Part shown: in pieces, positions 24,902-38,845 of the stretch
Position numbering within the stretch: position 1 is the stretch's first letter
Layout: every line of letters starts with the position of its first letter
Source: Trichoplax sp. H2
Taxonomy: Eukaryota > Placozoa > Uniplacotomia > Trichoplacea
Length of the DNA: 64,000 nucleotides
Assembly: GCA_003344405.1 (NCBI GenBank)
Contig: NOWV01000094.1
Coordinates: 62,001 to 126,000, forward strand
Reading direction: 5' to 3'
Translations under genes and position numbers: made by a program
The notes under the pieces: generated by a model
What the model saw: only the letters and a program-made list of their open reading frames with translations
Database searches by the model: none
What the model was told of the DNA's origin: nothing

Positions 24902-25396
24902 GCTAAATGCCTCGTTTTGAGATCTAGAACCAAATCAAAGGAAGAGTGGAGCGAAGTACTTACTTACTAAGGTAATTAGCTGCTCGGCAAGATGGGCTGC
25001 CTAAGTGCATCGATCGTACTAGCACTGCCCTGTATTATCCACCAATGTCGATCCATATAGTATAGTAGTCTGACAGTACTTTCTATTCTTGGTACTTGTT
25101 TCGTTATTAGATAAAAATGAATTAATTATTTTTCATACTGTAGCAATACGCAGTACACGTGACACCGTAGCTGAAATCAATCCGACTACCGTCCAGTATC
25201 GAATGTACTGTACGTACATACAGTATTGTACTGTACTGTACAGTACAGTGCAGTACAATATACTGTACATTCTATACTGACTATGACTGTACACTGTACA
25301 GTACATTCAAGTGCACAATATACAGTACAGTATAGAAAGCTGGACAAGTGGACAGGCACCATTTATATCCAATTCCTCATACTAGGAAAAGCAAAT
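24902..25396. promoter_or_regulatory. Divergent intergenic region between TUT1 and SRP19
   Basis: 495 bases separate the two start codons. The SRP19-proximal half is largely palindromic GTAC repeat (25195-25340). Confidence 0.55.
25195..25340. repeat. Palindromic GTACTGTACAGTAC repeat cluster, upstream of SRP19
   Basis: Dense ACTGTACAGTACAGT-type sequence with perfect local palindromes (for example TACTGTACTGTACAGTA). It ends 57 bases before the SRP19 start codon. It creates an artificial stop-free frame upstream of, and in frame with, SRP19. Confidence 0.9.
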
Positions 25397-25852
25397 ATGT
25401 CTGCTTATCTGCCGAAGGATCCCTCAGCTCCACAACGTTGGATATGTGTCTATCCGGTTTATATTGATAAAAATAAGAAAATACCAGAAGGTAGACGAGT
25501 ATGTAAAGAGAAAGCTTGTGAAAATCCAACAGCGGAGGAGATTAGAGACATCTGTAGATCGCAAGGCTTTGACGCGGAAATCGAACGCAAGCAATATCCT
25601 CGTAACTCTTACTTTGATAATCCTAGCAAGGGTAGAGTACGCATTAGGATGTTTAATAACGATCAGACTTTGGCTAATCCCAAATTTAAAACCCGTAAGC
25701 AACTTTTAGTATTCATTGGTGAAATGATACCAAAATTAAAGAGTAGACAAGCTCCCAAAGGTGCCGAGGGTGGTGCGAGTGGAGCAGACGCTGGTGGAAA
25801 TGTTGGTGGTAGCACATCGAAAAAGAAGAAAAATAAGAAAGGAAAACGTTAG
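25397..25852 (+). CDS. SRP19: Signal recognition particle 19 kDa protein
   Basis: Binds helices 6 and 8 of SRP RNA and helps assemble SRP54 onto the particle, which targets secretory proteins to the ER. Single exon, 151 residues, close to the human length of 144. Family hallmarks: RWICVYPVYID near the N-terminus, then IPEGRRVCKEKACENPTAEE, YPRNSYFDNPSKGRVRIRM, and a Gly/Ala then Lys-rich tail (SKKKKNKKGKR). I chose the ATG giving MSAYLPKDPSAPQRW because it matches the family start. The frame is open for about 57 further codons upstream, but only because the palindromic repeat has no stop in any frame. An AATAAA at 26119-26124 may be the polyadenylation signal. Confidence 0.95.
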   Translation: MSAYLPKDPSAPQRWICVYPVYIDKNKKIPEGRRVCKEKACENPTAEEIRDICRSQGFDAEIERKQYPRNSYFDNPSKGRVRIRMFNNDQTLANPKFKTRKQLLVFIGEMIPKLKSRQAPKGAEGGASGADAGGNVGGSTSKKKKNKKGKR

Positions 25853-28800
25853 CTGATTGTATTTTTACCATGTTCCCAATATATTATCGGGAATTGGAAT
25901 TTCGTAACTACAACAGGGCTACTTACGCCTTGAAGGACCATTTCCAATTATTCAAAATTAACTAATGAATGAAATTTTCTAATATAACAGTGTACTGTAT
26001 AGTATTTGCATTATGTACCATAGAGTGTCTGTACTTGATAGAGATTATTATACCGTCAGCCACCTCGGTTTGCATTATTAAATGCAACAACTTGGCGATT
26101 CTTGTTACTGTTATTGCAAATAAAGTCTTTATTTTCAAAGATAGATTGAAAATACAGCCTTAAATATTCAATTTCATGATTATCGATGACGAAATTTGTA
26201 TGAGTATGCTCAAGACATCTACAAGATAGTGTTAATTCTCTTACGAACCATTAGCAACTGAAACAAGCTTGGGATGAGCAGCAATTGGATGAAAGACATT
26301 CGAGCTTAGGTTAATGCAATTATTATATGGAATCTATGTCGGATTGACTATTGGCTGTTAACTTTTTGTTATGATCATAATCAATAATGTAACGCCGGCG
26401 GTATCTGTAAAAACTGTTCTACGATGCCTCAAGATAATCAAGTAAAATTTCTGCAATGGCATACTAATCTGTGCACTTGTACTTCTTTGATGATCATGAT
26501 TAGTAATGTGTTACGGACTGCACTGCAGCTCTCATGACCGATTAACAGTCAATAAAAAACTCGAATCGATCACGTTATAAAGGTGCTCTATTTCTAGGTT
26601 ACCTTGCTGAAGTTGATAGCACGAGTCCACTGTTGGCAGATTCCTCCTCCTGTACAGTAGTACTGATTCAAAAACACTTATGTAATGCACTCCTCACCTA
26701 GAAGCACTGTACACAGTGTACATACAGTAGCATCTAAGCTGTGAACTCTAAACAGTGTCTTTTACAAATCTATTTATCAGAATATACTGATTCACTGAAG
26801 CATTTGAGATTGGGACATTCTTAAACCCTTTCTAGTCTTGTTATACCAACTCTCTAATCATTCATTCCTGCATGCAGTAGTAGACAGAACTAAACATCAC
26901 TAACTTCATTTTAGGTGATTAGTTTACTGAAATTCTTTCTAGTTCTGTATCTGGGAATTGAAAATGTTCTTCATAGATTATATTCTACTCAATAGCGCAG
27001 TGATCGTCGGAAGATATAAGAAAATGCAACAATCTATTTAACCTAGCCTGTGGTTGGATATCGAAAAACTTCAGTTACTATACGCCTATCAGCAATGATC
27101 TACTAGGCATGTACAGTACTGTACTGTACTGTAAACTGTACTGCATTTGGCATACTAGATCACTATCATCATGATGTCCGAATTCTGTCAGGGACAAGTA
27201 CGAAGAAAAAACCCTCAAGTCCATCGTTCTGTCTGTACATAAAATTGGTATCGGTCCACTGTACCGTACTTACAGTACAGTAATAGGGAGTCTCTGGCAG
27301 TATACTACTGTACACTACATTGTACAGTCCTGTAGGAGACAGTAAATCTTGAATAATTACAGTATAATTGCCACAGTACAGTACTGTAAAGCTTTGATAA
27401 TGTACTGTACTTGGTAACCAAGGAGACTTTTCTCTTTAAGACTCGCTGCCACGGTGCGAGCCACCTAGACACAATATCAACTAATATCAACTGCATATAG
27501 AAGTGCATTACTCAAAATTACATTTAGTATATAAAATTAATCCACTGTTATACAGTACCTAATCAATATCACCAGCTATAGAGTGTCATCTTCCCATATC
27601 GAATTACGACATAATTGGCGCATAGTGGAGATGACTATACTGACATTATATTGGTATAATGCCATCCCGAACGATATAAAATAGGTTACTCAGTATACCG
27701 TAGTGCCCGCAATATAGTCAGTATACGCGTATCAATTTTATCATGATCTTATAGTAAAAAAATACAATAAAACATTATAATACACAAAATATCCAAACTC
27801 AATTTCTTCTTATAATTGATACTATAATTTCGAATCTAAATTAAACTTTAATAAATTAATGACTTTACTGTATAATACCCACAGTCATTTTTAAAAATTA
27901 CCACCTATAAACGGATTAGAGAAGTTTATAACAGCAAGTGAAAGGTTATCGCAACAGGATCAAAACACTGACAATTGTCTATGAATTCTTATTAATTAAG
28001 ACAAGCATTTAGGTAAGCCGATTAAAAATATGTCAAATCGTGCCGTGCCGTACCTTCTTGTTAAATAAAATGTATGGAATTGATTAAAAGAGGGCACAAG
28101 CATTCTACGTAGTATTCTATTGTATCATATTTTCAAGCGTAAATGTTTAAATAAAAGGTGTAGAAAGAGTACCTTTAGCACAGTATTACAGTTATTTCAT
28201 TACCAAGCTGTAAAATAGAACAGCAATCTTTGTTATGATTTTCAAATTACGCCTTGATAAAATCTAGGGAACATGCTATAGGTTGTCCTGTTGTAACATA
28301 TTGATCCAATTTACTAAATAATGGATTGACCAAGTACTATAGATACAAATTCACTCAATTTTATTCCACAAGCATATAAATCCAGCGACGAAATCTCTAC
28401 CTATCTTCCGCTTACGCCATCATGTGCATGAGTATTCAATAGTCCAAGGCTCAAATGTATATCAATAGTGCGGTGCATACACCATTATTTACAATGTAAT
28501 TTACCGGGACTTTTCTACTTAATTTATAAGTGAAAGAACAATAAATAGAACCCAAGATGTTGCCTTAAAATTCGACGATCGTACTGCAGATACAAATCTA
28601 CTTTTTACTTCAATCACTAGTAAGCATCATTTTACGGTAAAGGAACCAATATATTGGTCCAATCAAGGTGTATCATTGCACCTTTTTCCTTAATTCTACC
28701 TTCACGTAACATTATAACCATTGTTCATTGAATGCTTAATTTCTTCTCTGTTTAATCCTCTTTTCAATAAGATCATTTTTAAAATTGAAACCCTTTCAAA

Positions 28801-29203
28801 AATTTATTAACATTTTGATGGTTTTCTTGACGATTCTTTTTAACCTCTGAACAGTTATAATGAAAATTACTGCTATCTATGACACTTCATCTTGGTATTA
28901 GTTTGTACAATAAAGTTGTTAATTTTGTATGCCATCCTTGATGTTATCATGGCGACACATATATTGACTATAACCATTTCCACATAACTATATTTCTGAC
29001 TTATATGTAGTTTTCTTCCTCAATCTAGATGTTTCGCTATGGAGCTAAAACTGAACAATAAATCCTAGACTGTGTTAATATTCGAAAAAAATACATCATA
29101 ATATTAGAAAGTAACTTTAAATTAATTTTATATTTGACTTAGAGAATAGAATGTCGTAGTACTGTATTTGATCCAGCTATATCAAAAAGTACGATGTTTA
29201 ACT
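25853..29203. other. Long intergenic region between SRP19 and NPHP3
   Basis: Contains palindromic GTAC repeats (26652-26735 sparse, 27108-27420 denser) and otherwise AT-rich sequence. No coding motif recognised. The final few hundred bases should include the NPHP3 promoter. Confidence 0.6.
27108..27420. repeat. Palindromic GTAC repeat cluster, intergenic
   Basis: Copies of ACAGTACTGTACTGTACTGTA (near 27112-27132) and ACAGTACAGTACTGTA (near 27374) are separated by unique sequence. This cluster is not close to any start codon I can see. Confidence 0.8.
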
Positions 29204-32200
29204 ATGGGAACTAGCAGCTCAGTTCCTAATAAGCAAAGTCGTAAAGATGGCAATACGAATACTACACCGTCAACAAATAGCCATAACAACGAATCTCTCG
29301 GGTCTGATAGCGATAATCGCCTACTAACTGGACAGGATAGTAGCCTAGATGGCACTCCACGAACAGAGCGGAAGATATTCACAACCTTGGCCAAGAGGAA
29401 GAGCGGCTCAATTCGCAAAGGAAGCGTTCGAACATCACATATGATCACTGATCTAGAAGCTGAAGTTGAAAAATTGAAAAAAGAGTTTGATGTCTTTCGC
29501 CTACAGAAAGAAACTGAAATCGAACAACTGAATGCTGCTAAAGAAAAATCGAATAATGAAATTAAACGTTTAAAGGGTGAAGTTAAAGTTACTAGAGATG
29601 CTTGTTCCAAGCTTGTAACAGAGCGTGATAACGCTGTCACTTCCGAGAAACAGGCCATCGCCAGAGCAGCAACTTTCCAGCAAGAACGTGATAAGATACA
29701 ACGTCAATTTAAATTGTATCGAGAAACCAAGGAAAGTGAATTACATGAACTTTTGAAAACTAAAAGGGAGCTAGAAGGAAAATTATTTAGACAAAATACT
29801 GTTGATAGTACTTCTGGTAGTGCTATAGTCAGAGAAAATTCAGCAAAAGCTGAGGTACGTACGCTAGGTGGTGTAAGCAACGTTAGTAATCCGCCTCTTG
29901 TTAGTGACTGGTCAACGTCACTAGAAAGCAGTTGGTCAATTAATTGGGCTGCTGTATGCAATGATAAGGGGCCAGAAGCATCCCAACTTGGCGATATTGA
30001 TGGTCCATATTTAAATATCAATAAAGGTATGAATAAGACCACAATTACTTCTTTCGTTGGTCTGAAAAGCTAGTTGCTATACGTAATAGCAAGAAGCAAC
30101 TTTTGGGCCATTTTAATTCATACCAGCTGAGTTACTATTGCTATTTAATATTCCAATTTTTAACCAATGTAGATGACTGGAAAGCTGCCAGTATGGCTCT
30201 ATCTAAATCATTGCCACTGTTTATGCAAATTGCTCCTATTAATTCTTTAAAAGTCTACGTATCTGCGCCTAAAGGCTTAGAAAAAGAAGTGGAAATACTA
30301 AATCAGGTCAGGAACAGAATACCAGAAAACAACTCAAAGGCTTAGAAATTAATATATATGTGGTTATACTGTATATTTAGGTATATGTGGGAAAGCTTCA
30401 AGATATGTGCCAAAGACATGGGTGTCATTTCCTTCTAATACATTTACCATACGATGGTGCAACCGTTACCAAGAGGGTTCGAGCATGAATTGAATTATCT
30501 TGAATCACTAAGAACTATAATCAGATTTTAAATCAGTGATAGTAATCAACAATGTAATATTTACTTTAGGAATTTGAAAGGGCCGTTCATATTAGAAAAT
30601 CTTTAATAAGAGATTCCGGAATCTTTTTGGCGTTTATGGGAGAATCTGCTAACAGGCAAAATTCTTATCTTTATAACTAATACTATCATTAAAAGATTTC
30701 TTACTTAGGAATATCAATTAAGTAATATTTTGAACAAATCTTTTATTTCAGGTTTTCTCAGATGGAATTCGATCACGGTCATTTACGATGTGCTGGATCT
30801 AGACCTGCCATATTTTGTTTTAGGAATATTGCGTGGGATCAGTAAGTAAAAAAGCTAATATTTTCGTAACAAATTAACTATGACTTCCAGAATATAATGT
30901 ATCTTCAAATGGTTATTAGGCAATTTCCAGTAAAGGCAGACACATTTCGAGGTTATTCCGCTAAGCAGCTAAAGGTCATGATAAGGAATAGCAAAAACGC
31001 AAAGGTATGATTATTCATCAACCTCTGCCCTTCCAACAAAAAAATAAAAATTTCATAATATTGTTAAATAATATTGATTTGCTTTAATTCTCCGATTTAA
31101 ATAATGTAGGCAATAGATAACTATAGCAGTCCTGATGAGGGTGCAGAGCTGGCTTTTAAAGAACTTCGAAAACTAGTGAAATTGGTGAGATTTTTATTAT
31201 TATATATATCTGTAATATTTTAAAGCGTCCTTGATGTAGTATGCTAACCACTGTAATTAATTCATAGATTCTGGGAATAGAAGATAATGAAGTCTTTTTA
31301 TCCAGTAACGGCGATAGTGATAGTGCAATTATAGAAAACTCTGACGATGCCGTTGTAGATGATGAGGACATATTAGATAAGACTAATGAATGGGATATCC
31401 TTGGGGAAGCCGAACAGCTAGAATCACTACGTATTGCTGCTGATGCTAGCGACATATTTGGCCTTGACGAGGTAAAACATTCATTTATTCCGCCATTTGC
31501 TCTATGTATTTATACGGCTAATGGATTGAGTCTCATAAAAGAACAAAGTAAATTAGATTGTAGTTCCTGATATAGTGCTTAGATACACTATCTATGCGAT
31601 TATTGGTCGTAATTTTATTGGTACTTGTCAACAGCTACTCGTCATAAATATATCTTCTTGATACATTAGCATATTGCCATGGTATCTAAAGAAATTAATG
31701 CTGAAGGACCTTCTCCCCCATTGTTGATCATTGGTGATCAGGGCTCAGGAAAATCATTATTATCAGCGAAATGGTATAACACATCTTAGCACACTGCATA
31801 CTATAATACACAAATGCAAATTAATTTAAAGGAACATTAAATATTAATAAATCTTCTCTGATAATAATTTAATTATTTTACACTTGCTTTATGTAATATA
31901 GGATTGAAGAGTACCAGAAACTTCACCCCGACTGTATCATATTGTATCATTTCGTAGGGTTACCAAATTCTACTAGTGCAGACTCCCTTTTAATGTTAAA
32001 AAGACTAACTATGCAGGTTATTTTGGATTATTTTGGGAAATTTTATTAATTTATAAATTTACGGAAAAATTACCGCTATGTGTAATTGATCTAAATGATA
32101 CGTTTAAGTAATAATACAATTTTAACTTATGATAAAATTTAGCTGATGCGGCATACAAGGCAGCGAAACAAGCCAACCAATGACCCTTTTAAGTTACAGG

Positions 32201-35200
32201 AAGATTTCCTTACTAACTTAGAAAAAGTAGCAACCGAGCGTAACAGCCGCGTAATATTACTATTAGATTCTGCAGATAGATTTCGGGTTAGTGTATCTAA
32301 TGTATATAAATAAATGTTATAGATGCAGTACTTGTAAAATATATCAGTGATTCGAAACGATAAAAATATGGATTAAGAAGCTCAAAAGGCTAGTAGAGCG
32401 CTTATCTTCGATAGCTATATTTATTTTCTGCTTATATTTATGTATAATTATGCATTAGTCTTGCGAAACGGAGCTAAAGTGGCTCTTAGATCCATTTCCT
32501 TCGGAGGTAAAGGTGATTCTGACCTGTAAGGAAGGAACCATACCAGAAGCATGGCGGTATGTTGTGATGATTATTGACAATATCTATTATCCATAGCCAA
32601 TATATACTTCACAACTTTTTTAATCTGATCTGAACTTGTGTCTATTAGTCTGCACTTTATATTTACTTCCTTTGCTTATAATAAGCCTTTATATCATAGA
32701 CTTGTAGATTAGAATAATATTGCTCATATTTTGCAATTTATAACCGTAAAATGTCCTTTATTTTGACTGAATATTAGGCCCTGGCCGTCAGTCTATATCC
32801 GCCGGATGACTGAAGAACACTGTAAATTATTATTGAAAAGTCTTACCGATAACATAATCAGTTTTGCAGACGATCAGGTTCTTATTACTAATCTTTGAAA
32901 TATCTAAACACCGTTATAATATTTTAATTATTAATTTGTAGGGATCTATTATATTTCTTATAAGAATTCTTAATAATTGAATGATTCTTATAGGAAGACG
33001 CAATTGTTACCAAAGCAGCAAAATTATCGTCAAGTGCTATCTTTATAACTCTGGTTTCTAAGGAATTAACAAAGTAATAAGTCTAAATACAGGCTATATT
33101 ACCACAAGCGTATAATAACTTTCGTTCTAATAATATCTTTATGTTTCGGGTTTCAATAGGAAATATGAGTCAAGTAACCTCGATGATGATATTGATGCTT
33201 GTTTAAGTTGTGAAGTAAGTAAAGTAATCTTAATTCAATGTGACGAAATCAGTAAATTTCAATTCCAATTACTTGTATCAGTATCACGAACTCTTGCTTT
33301 TCTTCATAATCATAGGGTACGACAGATCTATATTGTCATATTCTTAGCCAAATTGAAAAAGAATGCGAACCGCAGGAAGAAAAAGGAGTTGTGCGAAAAG
33401 TAAGTCAAGCTCAATTCTAGCTATTATGTATTTCTGGTCTACATAATTCGATGAATAACCTTTCTCCTTCAGGTTTTATCATCAATATATGCATCTCGAA
33501 ATGGGTTAACTGAAGCAGAAATACTGAAGCTTGCCGCAATTGATTGGAAAACATGGGGTCCGATTGTTACTACTTTTAAAGACAACAAGATCTTGATTGA
33601 GAAATGTGGTGTTCTTACTTTTCCATTCCAGCTGGTAATTGCAATTTTCCTGTCAAACTAATTTCTAATGTTGCTGAATGGTATTATATGTGTCTGTTCT
33701 TAATTAACTAATAATAGGTGCGAAATGCTATTAAATCTAAATATATGTCGGACAAGATGCACGGAGTCATTGATGTTGCAGCGACGATTAGACATCATCT
33801 GATCTATTTCCATTCGTCAACGTTACTTACTGAGTAAATATATTTACGCTTATGCCTCTATGCTAATATTTAGTACTCTCTATTCACGAGATAGATAACG
33901 AGTTAAAATGATTGCTTTTACGTTATTAGTCGCAAAGCTATTACATATAGAATTGCAGATGAATTACCCTGGTTAATATATCGTATTCAAGATAAAGATA
34001 AATTGAGGGAGCGTCTGCTAGATTTGGATTTATTCCTGAAGCTATATAAACGGTTAGTAGAAATTAACTTACTTACTTTATAGATTTGCTATATTGAATT
34101 AAACTGAAATATGAGTATCCATTTCAGTGAAAGGTTTAGCGATTTACTGGATTATTGGTATTTCCTTGGCGTCACGAAATCGAACATCGTTTCAGCCTAC
34201 CTAAACAAAATTAAAAGTATTGATGATGGTAAACTTTATACCTCCGCACGTTATCATATTGATATACATAGCCACAGTATTTACTTATTAGTAGATCATC
34301 GAATGAGTAAATACATTTTTTTATACATTAATACAGACAATGGCCCCGTATTGCGCACAGCTAGCCTATATGAAGCTTTAGGCCGGTTTTCTAGAGATTT
34401 AAATCTTTGTAATCAAGTAAGTTGACAAGAGTTACTGTGATTCTGAAGCAGAATTTTTCCAAAAGGTATATTAAGATACCCATTTCTCCGGTCAAGGGAG
34501 TACAGCCTTTACAAAGAGCGCTGGAAATTAGGGAAACGGTTCTTGATCCAGATCATCCTGTCATAGCTCAGACTCTACATCATTTGGCAAAGTTATACAG
34601 TACATGGGGAAAATACAGGTTAAAATTCGAACAAATTAGATTGAGATGAGAATTAATGTAGTTTTCAGAGGCTACGAAAACTTTTGTTAAATTTTATTGA
34701 AATTGCACAATCGTCACACTTCTAGGAATGCCTTCGATTTACATAAGCAAGCTCTTGATATTTATGAGAACACGTACGGAAATGATCATCCAATTGTCGC
34801 TAAGGTATGACAATCTATGTACTGATAGTATATTGGCAATTTACGTATACTTCTTTCCATATTAGCTCTTTGTGGGAATGAATACATTACTTTGAATTAA
34901 TGCTTTTTAACAGTAGCACTATCATATTTTATCTTTAAAACAGGAATTTGAAGCTATGGCACATTTATATCAAAAGCAAGACAAGTATGTAATGTGTTTT
35001 TGTTATTCAGACAATCATCAGGCTAATGATAACTTGCATTGAGAAGAACTATAGCTGTTTGACTGTAGAATTGTAATAAGTTTAAATTTTTTCCAGACAT
35101 CAGTTAGCTGAAGCCATGTTAAGTAAGGCACAAACAATTCGGGGTAATGCTCCCACCCCTATCGAGGCCAATGTATGTATTTAGGAAAATTATTATCTAC

Positions 35201-36848
35201 TTCTACATACTGCAGAAATTTTATAAGTGTATTAGGTATTTTTCAGTCTTTGATATCAACGCAAATCTAATAAAATTATCACTATTTTTAGTTTCTCAAC
35301 GCCGAAATATTAAGACGAAAGGCAGTACAAGTAGAGGAGTTGGCACTAAATTCAGAATCTGCGGAAATTGCCAATACGCTTAACGAATTAGGAGTCTTGT
35401 ATTTTCTTCAAAGCAATCTGCAGTATGTACCAAATTGTAGATAACTTGTATTCTTCGACAATCATGCTTATGATTTTAAAACGATCATACCACCAGGTAT
35501 ATAAGTAGGTGATTTATTAATGTAATCCTAATAATAGGGTCGCCGAATCATATTTTCAACGATCTTTGACGATGAGAGAGTCTATCCTAGGAAAAGATCA
35601 TGCCGATGTAGCGCAGTCATGCAATAATTTGGCTGCACTATATTGCGAAAAGAAAATGTATACGTCTCAAATCAAGCTAATAATCTATCTCCACTTTTAA
35701 TGTTATGCTTTGCATCAGAATTATTAGCAAAATATGTGATTTCTATGTGTAATCTTCAGGTACAGCGAAGCTGAGAAATTATACGCATCCGCACTAGAAA
35801 TAAGATCAAAGGTAATTTTCTTTTTTGGCTATAGAAATTACAACTTTTAATTTTATTTTTGTACTTGAGATCATTACTAATAGTAGCATTTGTTTCATTG
35901 TTGGTTATTTTCAGCTACTATCAAACGATCATCCTCATGTTGCATCAATAATAAAGCATCTGGGCGCTACTTATAGGAAGCAGGTTCACATTATTCTTCA
36001 ATTAGTGCTCTTGAAAACGTTTCTAATTGATAGGTAGTTAAGAAATTATTGAATATGATGCTAATATTATTTAATTACTACAGGGAAAACTAGAAGCAGC
36101 AGAGCCCTTATATCGGTTTGTATTATTAGAATAACCTGTCAAAATGATTAGTAAATTTTGATCATCACTTTACCAGATATATTGGAGTAGATAAGCTATA
36201 CAGTTTTATCATCAGTTAAAACATGAAGTAATTTATTGACAGTTGCTATTTTACCTATAACTAATTAGACAAACGGTTGAAATACGAGAAAAGTTATTTG
36301 GATTTAAGCATCCCAGCACTGCTACAGCTCTAAGTAGCCTGGCAATATTATTGTGTCAACAGGTTGACATAATCTTAATTTTATTCTCTATGGGCATTTA
36401 CTTCATCTACTTAATTACTAATAAAATCTATTATTGCCGATAGGAAAAGCATGAAGAAGCTTTACCATTATATGAGAGAGCTCTAGAAATATATGAAGAA
36501 TCTCTTCGCCCAAATCACCCTTGTATAGCTGAAACTTTAAAAAATATGGCTGTATTGCGATATAGCTTAGTATGTACTCTTAATTGTTCAAATAAATACA
36601 TGACTAGCAAGGCTAAGATTTAATATCATATGATCTTATTTACAAATACTATGCTATTATAATTACAGGGAGAGTATGCGTCTGCTGCACAACTTTATAA
36701 GAGAGCTATTGAGCTTAGAGAGAGATATAGCGAACAAAGTTTACATCGAGCCACATCCAGAAGGTCATCTGAAGGAGAAATGAGTGTTACTACTAGTATT
36801 AAAGGAGGAAGAGCGTACAGTTTGACGACTGTTGATGGACAGGAATAA
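29204..36848 (+). CDS. NPHP3: Nephrocystin-3, about 31 exons
   Basis: Ciliary protein of the inversin compartment and nephronophthisis module. About 1,290 residues by summed exons (human 1,330). Exon 1 is 29204-30026, exon 2 is 30173-30306, and the last exon is 36669-36848. The protein starts MGTSSS, a myristoylation-type N-terminus as in the vertebrate protein. Then come a coiled coil (about residues 85-205) and an acidic stretch. An NTPase module has P-loop GDQGSGKS (about 489-496) and Walker [10 protein letters not shown] (about 577-585). At least eight tetratricopeptide repeats follow, with the recurring pattern ...A..LY.RALEIRE...G.DHP.VA.TL.NLA.LY. A Ser-rich tail ends in VDGQE. Every junction checked is GT...AG. 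The acceptor near 34499 is the least certain. I chose the MGTSSS start over an ATG 12 codons upstream because Gly-2 is needed for myristoylation. Confidence 0.93.
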
Positions 36849-38845
36849 TTTCTAGATAGCGAAAATTAGTGTAACATACAGCAAGTATACATAATTACAA
36901 ACTAAACATACTACTTATCACTAATATAATGTTACGAATACAGTACAACATGGAAGTCACCTTACTCATCTATATGTTTATAACATGTAAGGTATAATTT
37001 GTCAATTTTTTAAGGTATGTATGTATATATAAATATACTATTGCATTTGTAAATCGTCAAAACTGTATAATATATGACATACTGGACGTATAAAATCTCG
37101 AAAATATACTTTTTTGTTTCGAAAATGTACTCAAATAGCTATTATATGACTTAAGACATTCAAACGATGTTACTTGCAGATAGTCAAAATTAAATATTAT
37201 ATAAACGTGTGAATTAAATAAGCTATGGCGGTATAGTAATCTTAAAACTGAATAACGAGTTCAAACTTTATTCATTACAACAGTACTAGTAAAGCTGTTT
37301 TTCTATGCAACTGACAACAATCTCCATGATTTGATTGAAAATTTTAAATTGCTTATACTCTGCTTGCGGATACATTAATTACTCAAGTATCGATAACTCC
37401 GTTGACGAATTTCCTTGTAAATAAAATTATGTATAAGAATAGTTTATCTTAAATTACTCTTTATATAACTAAGTTGTTATAAATTACAGAATTACAACCT
37501 AGATGATATTATATGATGTAGCAGAAGGATGTATCTTTATGGTTAACACTATGATATTTTAGAATTTTTATTCAATCAAAATGACAATCTAATTGCTAAC
37601 TTATCGTACTATTTGTGCTCTACTTCTTCGACTTTCAGTAAAGCTGAGTTATTTGGCTTCACTTACAAAGTTTTGATTTTAGAGTATCATCATAATGTAT
37701 TTCAATTGTAAGAATCTAAGTTTAACAACACTTTTACACCACGGACAAGTCATGAAATGGGACAAGAATATCGACTGCTATTTCATCACAATTCTTCATT
37801 AAACGTATCTATTCATTTGCAGTAATATAAAGATTTCAAATAGGAAATAAAGGAATGGCCTTATAAATTTTTAATCTTATTAATCTATGCTAACCAATAA
37901 TAAGGCCACTGAAGTATTTGTTTCTTGATGAAAATTGTATGTAGTATAAATATAAATTGAAATGAATAAAAGAGAGGATCGATACATATATATAAGAAGG
38001 AAAACATAACGGACTAGATTCGCTTTAACCAATTCCTTTTATCATGGTATTCTGCTGATCCTTACACCAATTTGCTGCTGTACTTAGTATTAATTAATAA
38101 AGCATTAAATTAATTATAAATACTGATTTTGATCGAAAATCAATCTTGATCAAACAATTTAAAGCATAACTATCCCTGTACATAGTTCTAAAAGTTTTAT
38201 TTGATATGTTCAATAACAGGCTAGTCTATGTTATTTAATAATTAAGGCTGCGTTTTATGGTGATCAAAGTATAAATTCGAAGCAAAATTCTAGGCTTTTT
38301 CACAATTATTACTCAGTTTATCCTCCTTTATTTGACACATAATATTCGAATATGAATAACAGATCTTTGTATTTCAGCTTATTTAATGTAGCATCCAAAA
38401 GGTTAAGAGCGTCTCGAAATTGCAGTAAATTATCTTCAAACGATCATGTCATGCACAAGTAAAGAAATTCTTTAATTACTTATAAATACAAAGCGGTAGC
38501 TTAACTTTCAAAAAATGTTTGGAGTATCTGTAATTTCTTCAATATCGATACTCGTAGCTTACAATATTACTCGTAACTAAGTCTGTTGTTTTTCCAACAT
38601 TACTAGTAAACATTTTACAGGGAATAATGCAAAGTCAGATTACGACTTTCATTCAATACTTAATTCATTTTAACACAACGAGCAAAACAAATGTCTAGTA
38701 TGTAAATTTATAAGGCAGTCTTGCGTATCGGTACCTAAATAATGCAGTATAGGCAATATATAAAATTGGGGAAGAGATACACACACAAATATTTCCACTA
38801 TCTCTGCTTTCGATGAAATATAAAACGTGCAGTAACTTTTACACC
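36849..38845. other. Intergenic region between convergent NPHP3 and the beta-helix/stalk gene
   Basis: About 2 kb of AT-rich sequence holding both 3' ends. No open frame with motifs, no repeat family and no RNA gene recognised. Confidence 0.6.

Noticed and set aside
25226-25396. 57-codon N-terminal extension of SRP19
   Set aside because: The stretch encodes repetitive Tyr-Cys-Thr-Val-Gln, purely a reading of the palindromic repeat, which has no stop in any frame. The family start is MSAYLPKD at 25397.
29182-30042. Two long minus-strand frames opposite NPHP3 exon 1
   Set aside because: They are antisense shadows of a coding exon with strong family evidence on the plus strand.
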